Below, piece after piece: positions 1 to 8,116 of a stretch of DNA of 64,000 nucleotides. Numbering within the stretch: the stretch's first letter is position 1; every line of letters begins with the position of its first letter. Both the position numbers and the translations under genes were made by a program. This DNA comes from Albidovulum litorale (lineage in GTDB: Bacteria; Pseudomonadota; Alphaproteobacteria; Rhodobacterales; Rhodobacteraceae). Where the stretch lies: the NCBI RefSeq assembly GCF_025751495.1, contig NZ_JAOWKZ010000002.1:186001-250000 (forward strand), given 5' to 3'. Below the pieces are notes generated by a model, which worked only from the letters and a program-made list of their open reading frames with translations, was not told the DNA's origin and searched no databases.

Positions 1-872
1 TCAAGGACCCGGCGCTTGAGCCAAAGCTCGGCGAGCTTTTGACGGATATGCTGATCACCATGACGGATCGCGGCCCGGACAGCGCGGGGATCGCCATCTA
101 TTCGCGGCCCGATGACGGCCTTGCCAAGATTACTGTCCAGTCGCCGAACCCGAACACAGATTTCGCGAACCTCGACAAGGACCTCAAGGAGGCGATCGGC
201 AAGCCCATCGCGCTGAAGGTCAAAAGCACCCACGCTGTTATCGAATTGCCGATGGATCAGGTTGACGCCGCGCGCTCGGCGCTGACACATCTGCGTCCTG
301 AGGTGCGCGTCATGAGCTCGGGCGACAGCCTTGAGATCTACAAGGAAGTTGGCCTGCCCAAAGACGTCGCGGCGCGGTTCGACCTCGCCAAGATGAAAGG
401 CACCCATGGCATCGGCCATACCCGCATGGCGACGGAATCTGCCGTGACCACATTGGGCGCGCACCCGTTCTCCACCGGATCGGACCAGTGCCTCGTGCAT
501 AACGGATCGCTCTCGAACCACAATTCTCTGCGCCGGATGCTGGCACATGAAGGGGTGCGGACCGAGACGCAGAACGACACCGAGGTCGGCGCCGCCTATC
601 TGACCTGGAAGATGCGCGAAGGCGCGACGCTCGGCGAAGCGCTGGAATCTTCCATTGACGATATCGACGGTTTCTTCACCTTCGTCGTCGGCACCAAGGA
701 CGGTTTCGGCGTCATCCGCGACCCGATTGCCTGCAAACCCGCCGTGATGGCCGAGACCGACCAGTACGTGGCCTTTGGCAGCGAATACCGGGCGCTGGTG
801 AACCTGCCCGGCATCGACAATGCCCGCGTCTGGGAACCGGAGCCGTCCACCGTCTATTTCTGGAACCACTGA
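1..872 (+). CDS. Class-II glutamine amidotransferase subunit (GlxB/MgsA-like), 5' truncated by window edge
   Basis: Glutaminase subunit of a split glutamate-synthase-like enzyme: it would release ammonia from glutamine for the partner subunits encoded next. The reading frame is already open at base 3 and reads KDPALEPKLGELLTDM, so the TTG at 39 is not the true start. By family knowledge only about nine residues, including the catalytic N-terminal Cys (MCGIVG), lie outside the window. Visible class-II GATase motifs are DRGPDSAG near the start, GIGHTRMAT, and HNGSLSNH with the following NDTE, which bind glutamine and form the oxyanion hole. The next gene starts 19 bases downstream. The type is shared by GlxB (glxBCD) and N-methylglutamate synthase MgsA; the sequence alone does not separate them. 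Confidence 0.85.
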   Translation, partial: KDPALEPKLGELLTDMLITMTDRGPDSAGIAIYSRPDDGLAKITVQSPNPNTDFANLDKDLKEAIGKPIALKVKSTHAVIELPMDQVDAARSALTHLRPEVRVMSSGDSLEIYKEVGLPKDVAARFDLAKMKGTHGIGHTRMATESAVTTLGAHPFSTGSDQCLVHNGSLSNHNSLRRMLAHEGVRTETQNDTEVGAAYLTWKMREGATLGEALESSIDDIDGFFTFVVGTKDGFGVIRDPIACKPAVMAETDQYVAFGSEYRALVNLPGIDNARVWEPEPSTVYFWNH

Positions 873-891
873 GATTGGGAACGCGGATACA

Positions 892-1587
892 ATGAGCAAA
901 CAGACTTTCGATCTTGCGGCCCAGAGCCTGAGAGAGCTGAACTCGGCCCTTCACGCGCTCAACGGCCAGACCAACCAGACGGCCTGGGACGTCGTCAATC
1001 CGAAAGGGTCGCATGCTATTGCGGCGGGCCTGGACGCGCCGCTCGACGTGACCGTCCATGGATCAACGGGATATTACTGCGCCGGGATGAACAAGCATGC
1101 CACCGTCCGCATCAAAGGATCGGCCGGGCCCGGCGTGGCACAGAACATGATGTCGGGCGCCGTGATCGTCGATGGTGATGCCTCGCAATATGCAGGCGCC
1201 ACCGGTCGTGGCGGGCTTCTGGTGATCAAGGGAAATGCCTCGTCGCGCTGCGGGATTTCGATGAAGGGTATCGACATCGTCGTGCATGGCAATATCGGCC
1301 ATATGTCGGCCTTCATGGCGCAGTCGGGCAACCTCGTGGTTCTGGGCGATGCGGGTGATGCGCTCGGGGACTCGCTCTACGAAGCCCGGATGTTCGTACG
1401 CGGCAAGGTGAAGAGCCTTGGAGCCGACTGCATCGAAAAGGAGATGCGGCCCGAGCATTACGATCTTCTAGAAGACCTTCTCCGCCGTGGCGAGGCCGAC
1501 GCCAAGGCCAAACCGGAGGAATTCCGGCGCTACGGCTCTGCCCGCAAGCTCTACAACTTCAACATCGACAACGCGGACGCATACTGA
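892..1587 (+). CDS. GXGXG-domain glutamate synthase-like subunit (GlxC/MgsB-like)
   Basis: A 231-residue protein matching the C-terminal GXGXG beta-helix domain of glutamate synthase, here a free-standing subunit. The repeated turns are visible: VHGSTGYYCAGM, IKGSAGPGVAQ, VDGDASQYAG, IKGNASSRCG, VHGNIGHMSA and VLGDAGDALGDS, each one helical rung. In GltB this domain spaces the amidotransferase from the synthase site. ATG 892 is preferred over the upstream in-frame ATG at 820 because the latter lies inside the previous gene and adds a non-conserved leader. Spacing to neighbours (19 and 9 bases) supports one operon. Confidence 0.88.
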   Translation: MSKQTFDLAAQSLRELNSALHALNGQTNQTAWDVVNPKGSHAIAAGLDAPLDVTVHGSTGYYCAGMNKHATVRIKGSAGPGVAQNMMSGAVIVDGDASQYAGATGRGGLLVIKGNASSRCGISMKGIDIVVHGNIGHMSAFMAQSGNLVVLGDAGDALGDSLYEARMFVRGKVKSLGADCIEKEMRPEHYDLLEDLLRRGEADAKAKPEEFRRYGSARKLYNFNIDNADAY

Positions 1588-1596
1588 GGAACGATC

Positions 1597-2925
1597 ATGA
1601 CCAGCGAATTTCCCCATACCCCTCCGCGCAAGAGCTATACCTTCAGCGATGCGGCGAATGCCGAAATCCGCCGGGCCGCCGCTTCCGGCATCTATGACAT
1701 CCGCGGCGGTGGCACCAAGCGTTACCTTCCGCATTTCGACGATCTTCTGTTCCTCGGCGCCTCGATCAGCCGCTACCCGCTGGAAGGCTATCGCGAGAAA
1801 TGTTCGACCGATGTCTGGCTTGGCACCCGCTTTGCCAAGAACCCGATTCACCTCGATATCCCGGTAACGATCGCGGGCATGTCCTTCGGTGCGTTGTCCG
1901 GCCCCGCAAAAGAGGCCCTCGGCCGTGGCGCATCTGCGGCCGGAACGTCGACGACCACGGGCGACGGTGGCATGACGGAAGAAGAGCGCGGCCATTCCAA
2001 GACGCTGGTCTATCAGTACCTGCCCTCGCGCTACGGGATGAACCCCGATGACCTGCGCCGCGCTGACGCGATCGAGGTCGTAGTCGGTCAGGGCGCAAAG
2101 CCCGGCGGCGGCGGCATGCTTCTCGGCCAGAAGATCTCTGACCGTGTGGCGATGATGCGCAACCTGCCCAAGGGCATCGACCAGCGCTCGGCCTGCCGCC
2201 ATCCGGACTGGACCGGGCCGGACGACCTTGAGATCAAAATCCTCGAACTGCGAGAAATCACGGATTGGGAGAAGCCGATCTACGTGAAGATCGGCGGGGC
2301 GCGGCCCTACTACGACACCGCGCTGGCGGTGAAAGCCGGGGCCGATGTCGTGGTGCTGGATGGCATGCAGGGCGGCACAGCGGCAACGCAGGACGTCTTC
2401 ATCGAACATGTCGGCCAGCCCATCCTCGCCTGCATCCCGCTAGCCGTGAAGGCGCTGCAGGACCTCGGCATGCACCGCAAGGTGCAACTGATCGTCTCGG
2501 GCGGTATCCGCACCGGTGCAGACGTCGCAAAGGCCATGGCGCTTGGCGCCGACGCGGTTGCCATCGGCACGGCGGCCTTGGTCGCGCTCGGCGACAACGA
2601 TCCGGTATTTGAAGCCGAGTACCAGAAGCTCGGCACCACTGCCGGGGCCTATGACGACTGGCACGAGGGCAAGGACCCCGCCGGCATCACGACGCAGGAC
2701 CCCGAGCTTTACAACCGCTTCGACCCGGTGCTGGGGGGACGACGTCTCAAGAACTATCTCAAGGTGATGACGCTTGAGGCGCAAACGATCGCGCGGGCCT
2801 GCGGCAAGAACCATCTGCACAACCTTGAACCCGAGGACCTTTGCGCCCTGACGATGGAGGCAGCCGCCATGGCGCGTGTGCCTCTGGCGGGGACGGACTG
2901 GTATCCGGGAAAGAATGGCTTCTGA
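1597..2925 (+). CDS. FMN-binding glutamate synthase-like catalytic subunit (GlxD/MgsC-like)
   Basis: A 442-residue FMN-dependent synthase domain, equivalent to the central and FMN-binding parts of GltB. It should condense ammonia (or methylamine, if MgsC) with 2-oxoglutarate in a complex with the two preceding products. Visible hallmarks are AKPGGGGMLLG (the AKPGxGG loop), the barrel strand IYVKIGG, DVVVLDGMQGGTAATQ, and the phosphate-binding stretch VSGGIRTGADVAKAMALGADAVAIGTAAL. Length agrees with GlxD/MgsC. Whether the product is glutamate or N-methylglutamate cannot be read from sequence; no mgd (N-methylglutamate dehydrogenase) genes occur downstream, and the upstream side is outside the window. 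Confidence 0.88.
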   Translation: MTSEFPHTPPRKSYTFSDAANAEIRRAAASGIYDIRGGGTKRYLPHFDDLLFLGASISRYPLEGYREKCSTDVWLGTRFAKNPIHLDIPVTIAGMSFGALSGPAKEALGRGASAAGTSTTTGDGGMTEEERGHSKTLVYQYLPSRYGMNPDDLRRADAIEVVVGQGAKPGGGGMLLGQKISDRVAMMRNLPKGIDQRSACRHPDWTGPDDLEIKILELREITDWEKPIYVKIGGARPYYDTALAVKAGADVVVLDGMQGGTAATQDVFIEHVGQPILACIPLAVKALQDLGMHRKVQLIVSGGIRTGADVAKAMALGADAVAIGTAALVALGDNDPVFEAEYQKLGTTAGAYDDWHEGKDPAGITTQDPELYNRFDPVLGGRRLKNYLKVMTLEAQTIARACGKNHLHNLEPEDLCALTMEAAAMARVPLAGTDWYPGKNGF

Positions 2926-2953
2926 GCCGAATAACGCGAACTGGGAGGAAAAA

Positions 2954-4282
2954 ATGGTCAAAGACCTGGCCAAGTATGCCAAGGAAAACGGCGTCAAGTA
3001 TTTCATGGTGTCCTATACGGACCTATTCGGCGGACAACGTGCAAAACTCGTTCCGGCGCAGGCGATCTCGGACATGCAAGAAGACGGGGCTGGTTTCGCC
3101 GCGTTCGCGACCTGGCTGGACCTGACACCGGCGCATCCCGATATGCTGGCGGTGCCCGACCCGGCCTCCGTCATCCAGCTGCCGTGGAAACCCGAGGTCG
3201 CGTGGCTCGCCTCGAACTGCGTGATGGAAGGCAAGGACGTCGATCAGGCGCCACGCAATGTCCTGCGTCGGCTGATCGACGCAGCCGCGTCTGAAGGGCT
3301 GCATGTCAAGACCGGCGTCGAAGCGGAGTTCTTTCTGCTGACTCCGGATGGAAAGCAGATCAGCGACCCGTTCGATACCGCAGAAAAGCCCTGCTATGAC
3401 CAGCAGGCGGTCATGCGCCGCTACGATGTGATCAAGGAAATCTGCGATTACATGCTGCAACTCGGCTGGGGGCCCTACCAGAACGACCACGAGGACGCCA
3501 ACGGCCAGTTCGAGATGAACTGGAACTTCGACGACGCGCTGGTGACCGCCGACAAGCACTCGTTCTTCAAGTTCATGACCAAGTCGGTGGCCGAAAAACA
3601 CGGCTTCCGCGCCACCTTCATGCCCAAGCCTATCGAGGGGCTGACCGGCAATGGCTGCCACGCCCATATCTCGGTCTGGGACGCGCCGGGCGCGAAGGCA
3701 AAAACGAACGTCTTTGCCGGCAAAGGCGAGGGCCCGACCGGCGAGGTAGGCCTCTCCGAACGCGGCAAATGGTTCCTCGGCGGCATCATGAAGCACGCCT
3801 CTGCGCTTGCCGCGATCACCAACCCGACCGTCAACAGCTACAAGCGGATCAACGCCCCGCGCACGACATCCGGCGCAACCTGGGCACCAAATACGGTGAC
3901 CTGGACCGGCAACAACCGCACCCACATGGTGCGCGTCCCCGGGCCCGGCCGCTTCGAACTGCGGCTGCCCGACGGGGCGGCGAACCCCTACCTGCTGCAA
4001 GCTGTGATCATTGCCGCCGGTCTCGACGGCATCCACAGCAAGGCCGATCCGGGCCGCCGCTGGGACATCGACATGTATGCCGAGGGGCACAAGGTGAGGG
4101 GCGCACCGAAACTGCCGCTGAACATGCTTGATGCGCTGCGCGAATACGACAAGGACAAATCTCTTAAGGCGGCTATGGGCGAAGAGTTTTCCTCGGCCTA
4201 CCTCAAGCTCAAGCACAAGGAATGGAATAGCTTCGTGTCCCACTTCTCCCGGTGGGAACATGATCACACGCTGGATATCTGA
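2954..4282 (+). CDS. Type III glutamine synthetase family ligase (GlnT / gamma-glutamylmethylamide synthetase-like)
   Basis: ATP-dependent ligase joining ammonia (GlnT) or methylamine (GmaS) to the gamma-carboxyl of glutamate. ATG 2954 follows an ideal ribosome site (GGGAGG at 2943-2948) and gives 442 residues, the family length; the open frame extends upstream into the preceding gene without family similarity. Glutamine synthetase motifs are visible: VEAEFFL (metal-binding Glu), GQFEMNW, GNGCHAHIS with the conserved His, NSYKRI, NRTHMVRVP and the active-site RFELRLPDG. It sits 28 bases after the FMN subunit and is last in the operon. The pairing of a type III ligase with this split synthase occurs both in glx clusters and in methylamine (N-methylglutamate) clusters. 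Confidence 0.88.
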   Translation: MVKDLAKYAKENGVKYFMVSYTDLFGGQRAKLVPAQAISDMQEDGAGFAAFATWLDLTPAHPDMLAVPDPASVIQLPWKPEVAWLASNCVMEGKDVDQAPRNVLRRLIDAAASEGLHVKTGVEAEFFLLTPDGKQISDPFDTAEKPCYDQQAVMRRYDVIKEICDYMLQLGWGPYQNDHEDANGQFEMNWNFDDALVTADKHSFFKFMTKSVAEKHGFRATFMPKPIEGLTGNGCHAHISVWDAPGAKAKTNVFAGKGEGPTGEVGLSERGKWFLGGIMKHASALAAITNPTVNSYKRINAPRTTSGATWAPNTVTWTGNNRTHMVRVPGPGRFELRLPDGAANPYLLQAVIIAAGLDGIHSKADPGRRWDIDMYAEGHKVRGAPKLPLNMLDALREYDKDKSLKAAMGEEFSSAYLKLKHKEWNSFVSHFSRWEHDHTLDI

Positions 4283-4306
4283 AATCTACCTCCCCGCGAG
4301 AACCTT

Positions 4307-4333
4307 CGCCGCCCTATAGGGCGGCGTTTTTTT
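4307..4333 (+). terminator. Intrinsic terminator of the glutamate synthase-like operon
   Basis: A perfect 8-bp stem (CGCCGCCC / GGGCGGCG, 4307-4314 and 4319-4326) with a TATA loop is followed by seven T. It lies 24 bases past the glutamine synthetase stop codon. Confidence 0.92.
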
Positions 4334-4582
4334 GCCTCGCGAAAACCTCGCGCGCCGTTAGAATCTTGCAGATTCACTTCTGCAGGTATCTGGCGCGCAG
4401 TCACAGGGTCGAGCATCAGCCTTGAGCCATGGCGAAGCTCCCGCTTCGGCGGGGCAAAACACTCGAGTTTGCGACTCGTGTGAGGGGCGTTAAGGCACAC
4501 AAACCGGCAAACAGGACCAAAACACAAAGCCAGACGCGCGAACTTGCCCGAGCCGGATATACGCTAAGTAATTGGAAAACCT

Positions 4583-4656
4583 TGGAGGCGGGTACCGGAA
4601 TCGAACCGGTCTACACGGATTTGCAATCCGCTGCGTAACCTCTCCGCCAACCCGCC
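4583..4656 (-). tRNA. tRNA-Cys (anticodon GCA)
   Basis: Read on the minus strand this gives a complete 74-base cloverleaf with encoded CCA. The acceptor stem GGCGGGT / ACCCGCC pairs at all seven positions, the T arm contains GGTTCGATTCC, and the anticodon loop TTGCAAA carries GCA (Cys). The discriminator base is T (U73), the known identity element of tRNA-Cys. The overlapping reading frames have no coding support. Confidence 0.96.
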
Positions 4657-4672
4657 GGACCGAGGCTTGCGT

Positions 4673-4701
4673 TGTCTATCGTGGGCGGCGGGCAGCGTCA
4701 A
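4673..4701 (-). promoter_or_regulatory. Putative sigma70 promoter of tRNA-Cys
   Basis: On the minus strand TTGACG (4701-4696) is separated by 17 bases from TAGACA (4678-4673). That places transcription start about ten bases before the mature tRNA 5' end at 4656. The -35 is 5/6 consensus and the -10 is weak, so the call rests on position and spacing. Confidence 0.5.
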
Positions 4702-4778
4702 CGGGCTGTGACGGGGGGTGTTCCGTTTCCCCCTCCAATAGCCTATATGGGGCGATCTTGATCCACAGGACCCGCCAG

Positions 4779-5975
4779 ATGTCTGATGCCAAACCGACCG
4801 TCCCCGTCACGCAGGATGTCGTGACCATTGCCCGCAAGCTGCCGGAAGGCGGGCGGGTGAACCTTGTCGGGCTGACGCGCGACCAGCTCAGCGATGCGCT
4901 GATTGCGGCAGGCACGCCGGAAAAGCAGGCAAAGATGCGTGTCGGGCAGGTCTGGCAGTGGATCTATCACTGGGGCGTGCGCGACTTTGCCGCCATGACC
5001 AACCTCGCCAAGGAGTATCGGGCGATGCTGGCCGAGACGTTCGAAATCGCGCTTCCGGAAATCGTCACCCGTCAGGTCTCGGCCGACGGCACCCGCAAAT
5101 ACCTTCTGCGCATCGCCGGCGGGCACGAGGTCGAGACGGTCTACATCCCCGAGGAAAACCGCGGCACGCTCTGCATCTCGTCGCAGGTCGGCTGCACGCT
5201 GACCTGTTCCTTCTGCCACACCGGCACGCAGAAGCTGGTGCGCAACCTCACGGCGGCGGAGATTGTCGGTCAGGTCATGCTGGCGCGCGACGATCTGGGC
5301 GAATGGCCCGAACAGGGCGCGCCGAAGAATGAAACCCGTCTTGTCTCGAACATCGTCCTGATGGGCATGGGCGAGCCCTTGTACAACTTCGACAATGTCC
5401 GCGACGCGATGAAGGTTGTGATGGATGGCGAGGGGCTGACCCTCTCGCGCCGCCGCATCACGCTCTCCACCAGTGGCGTGGTGCCCGAGATCGCCAAGAC
5501 CGCCGAGGAAATCGGCTGTCTGCTGGCCGTCAGCTTCCACGCAACGACGGATGAGATCCGCGACCGGCTGGTACCGATCAACAAGCGCTGGAATATCGAG
5601 ACGCTTTTGGGCGCGCTGCGGGACTATCCCCGGCTCTCGAACTCCGAACGCATCACCTTCGAATACGTGATGCTGAAGGGCGTGAATGACAGCGACGAGG
5701 ATGCGAAACGGCTGGTGAAGCTCATTCGCGGCATCCCCGCCAAGATCAATCTCATCCCCTTCAACGAATGGCCCGGCAGCCCCTATCAGCGCTCGGACTG
5801 GGAGCGGATCGAGGCCTTTGCCGACATCATCTACAAGGCGGGCTACGCCTCGCCCATCCGCACCCCGCGGGGCGAGGACATCATGGCCGCCTGCGGTCAA
5901 CTCAAGTCGGCAACCGAGCGGGCGCGGAAGAGCCGGGCCGAGATCGCGGCCGAGGTCGGGCTTCCGAACGGCTGA
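4779..5975 (+). CDS. rlmN: 23S rRNA (adenine2503-C2)/tRNA (adenine37-C2) methyltransferase RlmN
   Basis: Radical-SAM enzyme that methylates C2 of A2503 in 23S rRNA and of A37 in some tRNAs. The 398-residue product has the iron-sulfur triad CxxxCxxC at Cys139, Cys143 and Cys146 (CTLTCSFC), Cys132 just before it, and Cys372 in EDIMAACGQ near the C-terminus, the residue expected to carry the transient methyl group. Further family motifs are GMGEPL, TLSTSG, LAVSFHA, and the late NLIPFN strand. ATG 4779 is chosen because the upstream extension runs through tRNA-Cys. It stands alone: the next gene begins 368 bases downstream. Confidence 0.95.
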   Translation: MSDAKPTVPVTQDVVTIARKLPEGGRVNLVGLTRDQLSDALIAAGTPEKQAKMRVGQVWQWIYHWGVRDFAAMTNLAKEYRAMLAETFEIALPEIVTRQVSADGTRKYLLRIAGGHEVETVYIPEENRGTLCISSQVGCTLTCSFCHTGTQKLVRNLTAAEIVGQVMLARDDLGEWPEQGAPKNETRLVSNIVLMGMGEPLYNFDNVRDAMKVVMDGEGLTLSRRRITLSTSGVVPEIAKTAEEIGCLLAVSFHATTDEIRDRLVPINKRWNIETLLGALRDYPRLSNSERITFEYVMLKGVNDSDEDAKRLVKLIRGIPAKINLIPFNEWPGSPYQRSDWERIEAFADIIYKAGYASPIRTPRGEDIMAACGQLKSATERARKSRAEIAAEVGLPNG

Positions 5976-6343
5976 CAGACCACCCGGAAGCGTATCAGGC
6001 GGGCCCATCGCCAATGGCGCCGCCATCGCGTCCGGATCGGACACAGTGGCGCGCTGGCGGGCTATTTGTCGAGCGCCGGCACGATTGCCCAAGATCTCCT
6101 TGCCTTAGTAAAAGCCACCGGTCTACCGTACCCTTCAAACACTGGAACCGCGCCAGACCGGATCGGACTTGGCGTCTGACCTGTCCAGTCCGGGATGGGG
6201 TGTGACTGAACCCAAGGTATTGAATTGACCAGTTTACCTCGACGCTCTTTCCGGTTTTCGGAATGCATCCTGACGGCAACGCGCCTCTACTCCATCCGCG
6301 TCATGGCGGCCCTTGGGTCAGCTGCGCCGGTGCTGGGCGGATC
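5976..6343. other. Intergenic stretch without a recognised gene
   Basis: These 368 bases separate rlmN from the next membrane protein gene. Open frames here extend from rlmN frames or lack start signals and family similarity. I see no tRNA, strong terminator or clear repeat; the right half is less GC-rich than the flanking genes and could hold a promoter, but no convincing -35/-10 pair was found. Confidence 0.5.
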
Positions 6344-8008
6344 ATGAAAAACCGCACACCGTCGCCAAGCATGCCGCCGCTGGCCGGTGGAACCGCGACG
6401 GCCGGTTTTCTTGTCGCGATGAACGTCATTCTGTTTGTCGCTCTGGCAGCCATCTACGGCCGCGGCATCAGCCATGCGGCGCTGTTTGTCAGTGACACCT
6501 TCGTTTTCTTTGACGGGATTCACCGGATCCTGAAAGGTCAGTCCCCGAATGCGGATTTCTGGTCGCCAGTCGGGCCGATTCCCTATCTGCTGCCCTATTT
6601 TGGCTACCGCATCACAGGTACTTTCAGCGGCGCGGTCGAGATGGGATCGCTTCTTCTCGCCGCACCGACATTGACCGTCGCTTCTGTTTTGCTGTGGCGG
6701 CGAACATCGCCGGTGATGGCGCTGCTGATCCTAGGCACCATCGCAGCAGTTATCGTCGTGCCGCTGGTTCCGGGGCAAGGGGCAAACCAGATCTCACACG
6801 CGATGCACTACAACCGCTGGGGTTGGGGCCTTCTTGTAGCACTGTTTTTGCTTGGCTTACCCGGAGGCAACGGTCGGCGATGGGCATTTCTCGCAGCGGT
6901 ACTCTGCGGAGGCTTGCTCGTGGGCCTTTTTCTTACCAAGATCACCTATTTCCTAGTAGCGGTCGCCTATCTCGCTTTGCTTGCGACTCTACCCGGCAAC
7001 GGTCGAAGCAATGCACTGATCGCCCTTGTTACTGGTGCGGCGCTATTGACAGTTATTACTCTGTTCTCCACAGGCGTCATTTTTGGTTATGTCCATTCGA
7101 TACAAGAAGCGCTGCGGTCCGACAGCGCGGTGCGTGGTTCCTATTTCGACGTCGCGTTCTCTAACCGCGACAACATCGGAATTCTGATCCTCGCGACCTA
7201 TGCCGTGTTGCTCAGACCGGGTCTTTCGTGGAGAAGTTTAGCACTGGTCGGCTTCATCATGGTGTCAGGCGTCGCAATCATAGACCAGAACTACCAGTTC
7301 AAGTTCATCGTATCCTTGCCCGTAGCCTTCGCGATCTTGTCAGCAAGTGCCGCGGCGGATGCCAGCGACCGTTTTCGCATTGCATCAATCATCGTCGCAA
7401 GTGCATATCTTGTCGTTGCCCCATACGCGACCGACTGGGCGCGCGTAACGCTGCAACATGTGCGGGCTCCAACTGGTCAATTGCCTGGGATTCAGGATCC
7501 AAGATTTGACAATCTGTACATTTACAATAGTGCGACTGACATAGCCGACAGTCAGGCTGCCGATTCGTCGGTGGATCTCTATGACGGTCCTTACGACATG
7601 ACTTCGCTGCTGGATGGCAAAATCCCCATTTCGCATCTGACGCGAACGGAATTCCTGCCGGTTTTGGAAGAGGGCGCTCGGCTCTTGAAGTCGCTCGGCG
7701 CTGACAAGAGCGAGATAACCACACTCGATTTTGTCAACACGATGCCTCTTATGGTCGATGCCTCGCGCAAGTCGCGCGGCTACTCGTGGATGCATTTCGG
7801 CAGGAACATGAGCGACGATACTTTGCCCGAGGGCGCAGAAATGTTCAAAGACGTTTCATATATCGCGGTGCCGCTGAAATCCGCTACGCATCCAAGCGTC
7901 TACAGGCTCCTGAGTCACTATGGCGACTATCTGACAGCAAATACGCTGGTGGCAGGACATTCTAAGAATTGGGTGGTTCTCAGGCACGAACCGGGTGCGA
8001 AGGGTTGA
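6344..8008 (+). CDS. Polytopic membrane protein of unknown function (possible GT-C-like transferase)
   Basis: A 554-residue protein with a hydrophobic N-terminal part and a more polar C-terminal part. Starting at ATG 6344, roughly ten membrane segments are visible over residues 20-360, for example the segments starting AGFLVAMNVILFVALAAIYG, LLILGTIAAVIVVPLV, FLAAVLCGGLLVGLFLT, LIALVTGAALLTVITLF and IASIIVASAYLVVAP. About 190 mostly soluble residues follow. The loop after the first segment (DTFVFFDGIHRILKGQSPNADFW) recalls the first loop of GT-C enzymes, but I cannot identify catalytic residues with certainty. Codon use looks less GC-biased than in rlmN or the following operon, which could mean a recent acquisition. 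The gene stands alone and converges on the operon to its right. Function not assigned. Confidence 0.75.
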   Translation: MKNRTPSPSMPPLAGGTATAGFLVAMNVILFVALAAIYGRGISHAALFVSDTFVFFDGIHRILKGQSPNADFWSPVGPIPYLLPYFGYRITGTFSGAVEMGSLLLAAPTLTVASVLLWRRTSPVMALLILGTIAAVIVVPLVPGQGANQISHAMHYNRWGWGLLVALFLLGLPGGNGRRWAFLAAVLCGGLLVGLFLTKITYFLVAVAYLALLATLPGNGRSNALIALVTGAALLTVITLFSTGVIFGYVHSIQEALRSDSAVRGSYFDVAFSNRDNIGILILATYAVLLRPGLSWRSLALVGFIMVSGVAIIDQNYQFKFIVSLPVAFAILSASAAADASDRFRIASIIVASAYLVVAPYATDWARVTLQHVRAPTGQLPGIQDPRFDNLYIYNSATDIADSQAADSSVDLYDGPYDMTSLLDGKIPISHLTRTEFLPVLEEGARLLKSLGADKSEITTLDFVNTMPLMVDASRKSRGYSWMHFGRNMSDDTLPEGAEMFKDVSYIAVPLKSATHPSVYRLLSHYGDYLTANTLVAGHSKNWVVLRHEPGAKG

Positions 8009-8116
8009 ATCTCTTCAATGGCGAGCCGACGTGATCATGGAAAGGGTGCCGGCTGGCACAACGCAGCACTGGTGAAGCAGCTCACACGGTTCGGATCGAA
8101 GGTGTAGGACCTGTCC

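Noticed and set aside
3023-4267. 414-codon minus-strand frame opposite the glutamine synthetase gene
   Set aside because: Shadow frame; the plus-strand gene has clear motifs and ribosome site.
4429-4638. 69-codon ORF running into tRNA-Cys
   Set aside because: It overlaps the tRNA, and its sequence resembles the artefactual proteins often annotated across tRNA genes.
4743-6092. 449-codon minus-strand frame opposite rlmN
   Set aside because: No family features; opposite a gene with intact catalytic motifs.
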